7,455 nt of DNA from Solirubrobacterales bacterium. GTDB taxonomy: Bacteria > Actinomycetota > Thermoleophilia > Solirubrobacterales > Solirubrobacteraceae. Made by a program: the position numbers and the translations under genes. The stretch lies in NCBI GenBank assembly GCA_003151895.1, contig PLYX01000280.1:269-7723 (forward strand), written 5' to 3'. Below are positions 1-5,797 of this stretch, one piece after another. The notes beneath the pieces are model-generated. The model saw only the letters and a program-made list of their open reading frames with translations, ran no database searches and had not been told where the DNA came from. Positions within the stretch are counted from its first letter, which is position 1. Each line of letters begins with the position of its first letter.

Positions 1-649
<649 letters not shown>

Positions 650-657
650 TCCCCGGC

Positions 658-663
658 AGGATA
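658..663 (-). promoter_or_regulatory. Putative -10 box of leaderless ettA promoter
   Basis: On the minus strand TATCCT matches the actinobacterial TANNNT -10 form and is followed by 8 nt (GCCGGGGA) before the ettA ATG. Transcription would start at or next to the start codon. No clear -35 element is visible; its expected place would overlap the start of the divergent J-domain gene. Confidence 0.5.
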
Positions 664-672
664 GGGGGTCGG

Positions 673-678
673 TAACGT
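673..678 (+). promoter_or_regulatory. Putative -10 box of leaderless J-domain gene promoter
   Basis: TAACGT fits TANNNT and lies 9 nt (ATTGGGGTC) before the ATG at 688. The TAA of this box is also the in-frame stop just upstream of the gene, so the coding sequence cannot extend past it. The expected -35 position falls on the first bases of ettA, and no -35 consensus is evident there. Confidence 0.5.
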
Positions 679-687
679 ATTGGGGTC

Positions 688-1743
688 ATGCCTGGGGTTA
701 TCCTCGACATCGAACAGCAGATGCTCCTCCTGGAGATCGAGTCGCCGTTCGACAAGCGCGACGTGCAGCTCGCGCGTCGACGGATGGCCAAGCGCTGGCA
801 CCCGGACATCGCGCCGGCGGGCAAGCAGTTCGAGCACGAGCGCCACCTGAAGGCGATCAACGAGGCGGCCGACCATCTCGAGCGCCTCGCGGAAACCTCC
901 AGGGGCGGCAAGGTGTCGCGAAATGCCGTGAAGGTAAGCGCCGCGGCGGCCCGCAAGGCACGCGAAGAGGCCGGCAGGCGCGCGTATGAAGCCGAGCAGC
1001 GTGCGCGCGAGCACGCTGCCGATCGCGCGCGCAACGATCCGTTCGGCAGCAGGGTGCCCGATCACTCGGTGGTGCACCGCTACGCGCGCTGCACCACCTA
1101 CCCCGAGTGGGGGGTGGGGACGGTCGAAGGGATCTACTTCACCGGCGACAGTGTCGAGGACGAGGATGTGCAGCAGTGGGCGCGCGTGAAGTTCAGCCAC
1201 GGTGTGAGGACCGTGCCGGCGGGGAGCATGAAGTTCGTGGACTTCTCGAAGCCCGATCCCGCCGAGGAGCGCGTGGAGCGCTTCATGACGGCGGCGCAGC
1301 GGGCTATGGCTGAAGGCGAGTACGTGCTCGCGGCCCAGCGGCTGGTGTATGCGCGCGAAGCCGAACCGAAGAACGTGGGGGTGCTGCGGCTGATGACGCT
1401 GGCGTTCTGGCAGGCGGGCAACCTGGAGGCGGCGGCCCGCTCGGCGCGCGACTGGGCGCGGGCGGACGGCGACCGTCCGGCGGCGCACCGCTTTGCGGCC
1501 CGCATCTATGAGGACATCGGGGCGATCGACCTCGCCGAGGAGGCGGCGTCGCGCGCCGCACAGCGCGGGCCGACCGATCCTGGCGCGTGGGAGCGCCTGG
1601 GCCGCCTGAGGCTGGGCCTGCTCGATCGCGAGGGCGCCCTGCAGGCGCTGGAGCGGGCGCTCAAGCTGGGGGCGAACGGCGAGGTCCACGACCTGGTGGC
1701 GCAGGCGCTCGCACTCGAGCCGCGCATGACGCAGACCGCGTAA
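688..1743 (+). CDS. J-domain protein with Tudor/SH3-like middle domain and TPR-like C-terminus
   Basis: This 351-residue protein appears soluble, with no signal peptide or membrane segment. Residues 8-67 look like a J domain: a helix, then RRRMAKRWHPDIAP with the diagnostic HPD at 38-40, then a third helix (ERHLKAINEAADHLERL). HPD motifs stimulate the ATPase of DnaK-type Hsp70. Residues 85-116 are a charged Ala/Arg/Glu helix. Residues 137-187 (TYPEWGVGTVEGIY, then WARVKFSHGVRTVPAGSMKFVDF) resemble the small beta-barrel of the DUF3553/UvrD C-terminal Tudor-like type, with the pattern 'G.G.V ... V.V.F..G...V....' Residues 194-345 are helical hairpins with TPR-like spacing (AEGEYVLAAQRLVYAREAEP, LAEEAASRAAQRGPTDPGAWERLG, REGALQALERALKLGA). 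There is no Gly/Phe or zinc region, so it is not canonical DnaJ. An in-frame TAA at 673 fixes the start at 688. A co-chaperone or scaffold role is inferred; the client is unknown. Confidence 0.8.
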   Translation: MPGVILDIEQQMLLLEIESPFDKRDVQLARRRMAKRWHPDIAPAGKQFEHERHLKAINEAADHLERLAETSRGGKVSRNAVKVSAAAARKAREEAGRRAYEAEQRAREHAADRARNDPFGSRVPDHSVVHRYARCTTYPEWGVGTVEGIYFTGDSVEDEDVQQWARVKFSHGVRTVPAGSMKFVDFSKPDPAEERVERFMTAAQRAMAEGEYVLAAQRLVYAREAEPKNVGVLRLMTLAFWQAGNLEAAARSARDWARADGDRPAAHRFAARIYEDIGAIDLAEEAASRAAQRGPTDPGAWERLGRLRLGLLDREGALQALERALKLGANGEVHDLVAQALALEPRMTQTA

Positions 1744-1755
1744 GCGCGCGCGTGC

Positions 1756-4584
1756 TCAGGCCACTGCGCGCAGGTGGCGGTAGGGCTCGCCGGCCAGCTC
1801 GCGGGCGAGCGCGTCCACGATACCCTCGTCGCTTTCCTCGCGGCCGTCGGTGACGGCGCCGATGATGGCGCGCTTGCGCTCCAGCAGCGTGGCCATCGTC
1901 TCGTCGATCGTGCCGGCGGCGAGCAGGTACCAGGCGTTGACGGCGTCCCGCTGACCGATGCGGTGAAGGCGGTCCTCCGCCTGGTCGTGCTTGGCGGGCG
2001 TCCAGTCGAGCTCCAGGAAGGCGACGTTGGAGGCCTGGGTGAGCGTCAGTCCCTGGCCGGCCACCTCGATCGAGCAGACGATCAGCTGGTTGCCCGAGTC
2101 GCCCGCGGCCTGAAAGGCGTGCAGCGAGGCGTCCCTGGCGGCGTGGGTGTCTTCGCCGAGGATGTGAAGCGCATGCGGGAAGCGGTCGACCACGGCGCGC
2201 TGGATCTCGCGGTGGCGGGCGAACACGACGAGCCGCTCCCCGGACGAGCAGAAGTCGTGGATCCAGGCCAGCGCGGCGTGCAGCTTGCCGCGGGCCGCAA
2301 GCAGCTTCAATGCGTTCAGGCGCACAAGCCGCTCGGCGCGCAGCGCGGCGGCGACCTTGGCGTCCAGTTCGCTCAGGTCGAGCGGGCGGCTGCGCAGCCA
2401 CGCGATCACGTCGTGCTCGGCGAGCCGGTACTCGGCTTCGTTGTCGAGTTCGACCGGCACCACGGTGCGTGTCTTGGGTGGAAGCTGGGGGAGCACGTCG
2501 GCCTTCAGTCGTCGCACGAAGCAGCGCGAGCGCAGGTGCCAGTGCAGGCGCACATGGGCATCCGGCCCGCGAAAGCGCTGCCCGAACTGGGCGCCCGAGC
2601 CGAAGTCGGCGAGGCGTCCGAGGATGCGCAGCTGGGAGATCAGCTCGGGCGGGCGGTTCATCACGGGGGTGCCGGTGAGCGCGAGCACGAGGCCGTCGCT
2701 TGGCACGCTCGACGCCAGGCGCCCGACCGCCTGGGTGCGCTTGGCGGCCGCGTTCTTGCAGTAGTGGGACTCGTCGAGCACGAGCGCTCTGGGAGCCATC
2801 GCCGCGAGCGCCGGCGCTCGCGCGGCAAGGATGTCGTAGTTGACGACGGTGATGTCCGCGGGTGGGATCGAGCCGCCCGAGCCGCCGCTTCCCATACCGG
2901 TGAGTGTCTGTGTGCTGCGACCCGGCAGCCAGCGCTCCAGCTCCCTCATCCAGTTGAGCTTGAGGCTCGCGGGGCACACCACCACCGCCGGGTAGGCGCC
3001 GTCCGCCTCCAACGTCGCGAGCGCCTCGATCGTCTTGCCGAGACCCTGCTCGTCGGCGAGGAACGCCCGGCGCTGGGCCAGCAGGTAGGTGACCCCGGCG
3101 CGCTGGAACGGCTTGAGCTCCCCACCGAGGCCGGGCACGTCGAGCGGCGCGTCTGTAGCGGACGACAGCGCCACGAGGCCTGCCGCGTGCGCGTGCTGCT
3201 CGCGGATCTCCTGCAGCACCACAAGCGCCTCCGGCTCGATCCAGACGTCTCGCTCGGCGAGGAAGCGGTCGAGTTCCTCCACGCAGAAGGGGTCCGCGCG
3301 GATCGCGGGTAGCCGCCGGTGGTCGCCGGCCCCTCCGCGATCGCCGGCCTGTCCGGCTCCATGGGCATTGGCATGGACATATGCGCGCCCACGCGCGCCC
3401 ATCGCGGCCCCGCCGCGGCGAGACACCTGCCCGGGTGTTGCGCCCGGGAGCGCTCCGAACGCGTCGAGCTGCGCCACGTCGTGGCCTGGGGCGAGCACGA
3501 ACGTGGGATCTTCGTGCACGGCCGACAGCTCGAGCACCGCCGGGGGGGCGGGGCGGCCCTCCTTCAGGGCGGCGATGCAGCGCCGCGCGGCCGCGCTCGT
3601 AAAGCTGCGCAGGCTCTCGATCGAGCGCCACGAGTCGAGCGTCAGCGGCACCGTGGCCCCGCCGGTGGCGCCCACGGCCCGCTCACGCAGATCGGGTGGC
3701 AGTCGTGTGGGGTCGCCGAGCAGCAGGAACACGGGCTCCTCGGGCGGTCCCGCCACGTCGATCGTGCCGTACCAGGTGGTCGCCTTGGCGAGCCAACTCT
3801 GCGCGCGCGGGTCGATGCCCGCCATCTCGAGCTGGTCGAGCAGCTCCGCGATCAGGTGGCCATCGCGCTCCACGGCGGCCAGCGCGAACGTCCCCTCGGG
3901 GCCCTCCAGCGCGCGCAGACCGGCCCTGCCCGCCAGCACCCTGGCGAGCGGCGCGTGCTCGGCGGCGATCAGCAGCCAGTGCTCCTTGCGACGGTCGCGG
4001 CGCAGCTCCACGTCATAGGCCATGGCGCCGCTCCTGGCGCCGCTCCCGGCGCCAGGCCGGACGCTGCCGTCGGCGCCCGGACCCTGGGTGATCTCGGTCA
4101 ATGCGTGGGCCGCGTCTTCGCTCAGGCGCAGCCTTCCCGCACTCGCGGGCAGCGTGTCCACGAGCCGCGCCGCGTGCTCGTCGAGCGGGATCAGCCCGCG
4201 GCCGATCGTGGGGTGCTGGTAAGCGTCCGGATGCTCCAGCAGCGCCGCCACGACGTCGGGAGCGCGGTCGGTGGCGAACGTCAGCCACCAGCTCTCGTCG
4301 GGCCGCGCCACGTCGAGCACGCACTCGTCGTGGCTGCGCAGCGCGCGACGACGATCGAGCGCGCGCGCGAGCGACTCGCTGACGAGCGGTGGGTGAGGCA
4401 GGCTCGCGAGCAGCAGCGCCACCGCCTCGGCGCGCTCAGGGTCCAGCGGCACGATCCAGGCTCGCTGCGCCGGGTCCCAGCGGCGGCCCGGGATCGCACG
4501 CAACAGCCGGCGCAGGCCGTCGTCGTAGGGGAAGCGAAGCACCGCCTCGCCCTGGTCGAGCGACGCGTGGAGGAAGGTGTCCAT
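1756..4584 (-). CDS. SNF2-family DNA helicase/translocase, SMARCAL1/HARP type
   Basis: This complete 942-residue protein is an ATP-driven dsDNA translocase of the SNF2 group, related to SMARCAL1-type annealing helicases that rewind or remodel DNA at forks. The ATPase core covers about residues 488-915: ELKPFQRAGVTYLL, Walker A DEQGLGKT (511-518), VVVCPASLKLNW (534-545), DESH box (604-607), LTGTP (636-640), then the second lobe with VAGQGLTLTQASNVAFLELDW (841-861) and the arginine finger motif QAEDRLHRIGQR (868-879). The N-terminus (12-76; VLRFPYDDGLRRLLRAIPGR, RAWIVPLD) is HARP-like, and three weaker look-alike modules follow up to about residue 340. Residues 163-188 are a short-repeat linker, and about 379-430 a Gly/Ala/His/Arg-rich linker. 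An in-frame TAG two codons upstream fixes the start. No C-terminal HNH nuclease is seen. The gene stands alone, convergent with the J-domain gene. A role in replication or repair is family inference; no phage-defence partner genes are present. Confidence 0.9.
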   Translation of the reverse strand: MDTFLHASLDQGEAVLRFPYDDGLRRLLRAIPGRRWDPAQRAWIVPLDPERAEAVALLLASLPHPPLVSESLARALDRRRALRSHDECVLDVARPDESWWLTFATDRAPDVVAALLEHPDAYQHPTIGRGLIPLDEHAARLVDTLPASAGRLRLSEDAAHALTEITQGPGADGSVRPGAGSGARSGAMAYDVELRRDRRKEHWLLIAAEHAPLARVLAGRAGLRALEGPEGTFALAAVERDGHLIAELLDQLEMAGIDPRAQSWLAKATTWYGTIDVAGPPEEPVFLLLGDPTRLPPDLRERAVGATGGATVPLTLDSWRSIESLRSFTSAAARRCIAALKEGRPAPPAVLELSAVHEDPTFVLAPGHDVAQLDAFGALPGATPGQVSRRGGAAMGARGRAYVHANAHGAGQAGDRGGAGDHRRLPAIRADPFCVEELDRFLAERDVWIEPEALVVLQEIREQHAHAAGLVALSSATDAPLDVPGLGGELKPFQRAGVTYLLAQRRAFLADEQGLGKTIEALATLEADGAYPAVVVCPASLKLNWMRELERWLPGRSTQTLTGMGSGGSGGSIPPADITVVNYDILAARAPALAAMAPRALVLDESHYCKNAAAKRTQAVGRLASSVPSDGLVLALTGTPVMNRPPELISQLRILGRLADFGSGAQFGQRFRGPDAHVRLHWHLRSRCFVRRLKADVLPQLPPKTRTVVPVELDNEAEYRLAEHDVIAWLRSRPLDLSELDAKVAAALRAERLVRLNALKLLAARGKLHAALAWIHDFCSSGERLVVFARHREIQRAVVDRFPHALHILGEDTHAARDASLHAFQAAGDSGNQLIVCSIEVAGQGLTLTQASNVAFLELDWTPAKHDQAEDRLHRIGQRDAVNAWYLLAAGTIDETMATLLERKRAIIGAVTDGREESDEGIVDALARELAGEPYRHLRAVA
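4024..4053. repeat. 12-bp tandem repeat inside the SNF2 gene linker
   Basis: Two 12-bp units (GGCGCCGCTCCT, then GGCGCCGCTCCC) are followed by a half unit GGCGCC. On the minus strand this encodes the GAGSGARSGAM stretch, residues 178-188 of the SNF2 protein, a flexible linker between its second and third N-terminal modules. The period is a multiple of three, so copy-number change would keep the reading frame. Confidence 0.6.
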
Positions 4585-4593
4585 GATCTATGG

Positions 4594-4599
4594 ACGATA
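4594..4599 (-). promoter_or_regulatory. Putative -10 box of leaderless SNF2 gene promoter
   Basis: On the minus strand TATCGT (TANNNT form) is followed by 9 nt (CCATAGATC) and then the ATG at 4584. No Shine-Dalgarno sequence lies between. No clear -35 element was seen. Confidence 0.45.
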
Positions 4600-4681
4600 G
4601 GCCGCGGCGGGGATGGGAGGGCGCAGCGCCGGCTCAGGATGCCGGAAGATGCGGCTGCCGAGCAAATCGGACCCTCGGGCG

Positions 4682-4703
4682 CCTCGCGAGTTACGCGGCG
4701 AGG
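4682..4703 (-). terminator. Possible weak terminator hairpin after the membrane-protein gene
   Basis: CCTCGC (4682-4687) and GCGAGG (4698-4703) form a 6-bp GC-rich stem with a 10-nt loop, 11 bp past the stop codon of the membrane-protein gene in the direction of transcription. It lacks a clear U tract, so it is only a candidate. The rest of the 130-bp gap to the SNF2 start holds the SNF2 -10 box and nothing else I recognise. Confidence 0.25.
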
Positions 4704-4714
4704 ATGGCTGCCGA

Positions 4715-5449
4715 TCAGGCCAAGATGTTCACGGCGCGCGAGACAATCAGGCCGATGGTCACGAGCGAGACGAGCGCCTGGATGCCCATCGTTCCCTTCG
4801 CGGCGGCGCTCAGCGGCATCGTGTCGGTGGGGGAGAACGCCGTGGCGTTGGTGAGCGACACATACAGGTAGTCGATGAACTTCGGCCGCCACTCCTTCGG
4901 CTCGATGCGGTCGTCGCTCATCTGGGGGAACAGGAAGTCTGGTGGTCCGTCGTATCCTGCCGCGCGCTTGCCGGGGCCGCCGCGATCCATCTCCCAGTAC
5001 CACAGCCCAAAGATCAAGAAGTTGGTCAGCCAGATGAGCGTGCCCGCGACGATCAGCAGGCGGCCCTCGCCGCTGGAGATTTTGCTGTGCAACAAGTAGT
5101 GAGTGAGCGCGCCGAGCGAGTAAATGTTGGCGGCGGTCACGAACGCAGTCAGCCCGAGAGCTACGCGTCTGCGTCGCGGGTGCTCGTGCTCGAGCTGCTT
5201 GGGCGTGGCCAGGAACATGCCCACGAGCAGGGCGCCCTCGAGCGTTGGGATCAGCCACGAAGGGCCGGCTGTGAGCCGCGCGGGCAGCGCGACCTGCAAG
5301 CCGATTGCCGCGAGGATGGTGGCCTGTGCCGGCCAGAATGGCTCCGGCGCGGGCGGCGGCGGGTAGGGACGACCGGGTTGGGACGATGACTCCTGCGCCA
5401 CGCGCCACAGGGTACGAGCCGGGTCGGCGGTGAGGCTCGCGCTCGCCAT
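4715..5449 (-). CDS. Multi-pass membrane protein with ion-channel-like pore region (DUF1345-like, function unknown)
   Basis: From the ATG at 5449 this is 244 residues. The N-terminal 38 residues are polar and Pro-rich. Likely membrane helices are at about 39-58, 65-82, 96-120, 130-153 and 222-243. Between the last two come the motifs GLWYWEMDRGGP (148-159), DFLFPQM (171-177), and FIDYLYVSLTNATAFSPTDTMP (191-212). This last stretch resembles the pore loop of two-helix potassium channels (pattern 'D.LYFS..T.TT.GYGD..P'), but the TVGYGD filter is replaced by AFSPTD, so potassium selectivity is not expected. Similar proteins, usually unnamed or DUF1345-like, occur in actinobacteria as I recall; function unknown. 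Start choice is open: an ATG at 5497 would add 16 residues using several codons unusual here (TGT, AGA, GGA), which argues against it; a GTG at 5401 has a TACCCT box 7 nt upstream, like the other genes in this window, and would give 228 residues. Confidence 0.75.
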   Translation of the reverse strand: MASASLTADPARTLWRVAQESSSQPGRPYPPPPAPEPFWPAQATILAAIGLQVALPARLTAGPSWLIPTLEGALLVGMFLATPKQLEHEHPRRRRVALGLTAFVTAANIYSLGALTHYLLHSKISSGEGRLLIVAGTLIWLTNFLIFGLWYWEMDRGGPGKRAAGYDGPPDFLFPQMSDDRIEPKEWRPKFIDYLYVSLTNATAFSPTDTMPLSAAAKGTMGIQALVSLVTIGLIVSRAVNILA

Positions 5450-5570
5450 GACCGGCGCTCTTGCGGGCGCGCACCGACATTCAGCTCCCACCGGCATCGC
5501 GTCCCGTCGCGCCGGCCGGCTCAGCCCCCAAAAGAACCTTCAGGTCGCCCCCGGCGGCGGGACCGCGCGC

Positions 5571-5576
5571 TAGCCT
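5571..5576 (+). promoter_or_regulatory. Putative -10 box of leaderless tatA promoter
   Basis: TAGCCT fits TANNNT and is followed by 8 nt (GATCTGCA) before the GTG at 5585. There is no Shine-Dalgarno sequence. An in-frame TGA at 5576-5578 blocks any upstream start. Confidence 0.5.
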
Positions 5577-5584
5577 GATCTGCA

Positions 5585-5743
5585 GTGGGAATCGAGAGCC
5601 CTGTCCACCTGCTGTTCCTCGGCGCCGTCGCCCTGATGGTGCTCGGCCCCAAGCGCCTTCCTGAATTGGCCCGCGCGCTCGGCAAGGGCATGCGCGAGTT
5701 CCGTGAGTCGATCGACTTGAAGTCCCACGACGACGAGCGGTAG
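5585..5743 (+). CDS. tatA: Sec-independent (Tat) protein translocase subunit TatA/E family
   Basis: This is a 52-residue protein starting at GTG. TatA-type subunits multimerise with TatC in the cytoplasmic membrane to export folded proteins carrying twin-arginine signals. Residues 6-20 (PVHLLFLGAVALMVL) form the short membrane helix, G21-P22 the hinge, and GPKRLPELARALGKGMREFRES (21-42) the amphipathic helix. Counting against E. coli TatA as I recall it, G21, L25, G33 and F39 coincide, while the usual F20 is Leu. Position 8, normally a functionally important polar residue (Gln or Ser), is His. The acidic tail is very short (HDDER), making this smaller than E. coli TatA (89) or TatE (67). An in-frame TGA at 5576-5578 fixes the start. 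No tatC or tatB is adjacent; the next gene, a crotonase, starts 54 bp later and has its own promoter-like box. TatA versus TatB cannot be fully separated, but the short length and hinge favour TatA/E. Confidence 0.88.
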   Translation: MGIESPVHLLFLGAVALMVLGPKRLPELARALGKGMREFRESIDLKSHDDER

Positions 5744-5757
5744 ATCCGGCTCAGCGG

Positions 5758-5773
5758 GTACCGCGTTCGGTAC
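5758..5773. promoter_or_regulatory. Perfect inverted repeat upstream of the crotonase gene (operator or tatA terminator candidate)
   Basis: GTACCG (5758-5763) and CGGTAC (5768-5773) flank CGTT, a perfect 6-bp inverted repeat. A further GGTAC at 5784-5788 runs into the crotonase -10 box. The repeat sits 14 bp after the tatA stop and covers the region where the -35 of the crotonase promoter would be. It could be a repressor operator or a U-less hairpin after tatA; the sequence alone does not decide. Confidence 0.4.
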
Positions 5774-5784
5774 GCCCGGCCGGG

Positions 5785-5790
5785 TACTCT
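5785..5790 (+). promoter_or_regulatory. Putative -10 box of leaderless crotonase promoter
   Basis: TACTCT fits TANNNT with exactly 7 nt (TCAACCG) before the ATG at 5798, the classic spacing for transcription starting on the start codon. No Shine-Dalgarno sequence is present. Confidence 0.55.
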
Positions 5791-5797
5791 TCAACCG

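Noticed and set aside
1661..3631. A 656-codon open frame on the minus strand, out of frame with the SNF2 gene
   Set aside because: It is a GC-rich shadow: its translation is almost all Arg, Ala, Gly and Pro with no domain, while the overlapping frame contains all SNF2 helicase motifs.
1756..4584. SNF2 helicase as part of a phage-defence system (DISARM- or BREX-like)
   Set aside because: No methyltransferase, nuclease, phospholipase D or other defence partner is nearby, and its N-terminus is HARP-like, pointing to DNA repair or fork remodelling.
4657..4678. A second possible hairpin (CCGAG with CTCGG) between the SNF2 and membrane-protein genes
   Set aside because: The stem is only 5 bp with an 11-nt loop and no T tract, which is expected often by chance in such GC-rich DNA.
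1774..4854. Long plus-strand open frames (1774-3312 and 3319-4854) opposite the SNF2 gene
   Set aside because: Antisense shadows caused by high GC at third codon positions; no recognisable domain, and the minus strand is firmly coding.
4281..5480. A 399-codon minus-strand open frame across the membrane protein and the SNF2 start
   Set aside because: It is out of frame with both genes, and its Arg/Pro-rich product lacks the membrane helices and motifs seen in the accepted frame.
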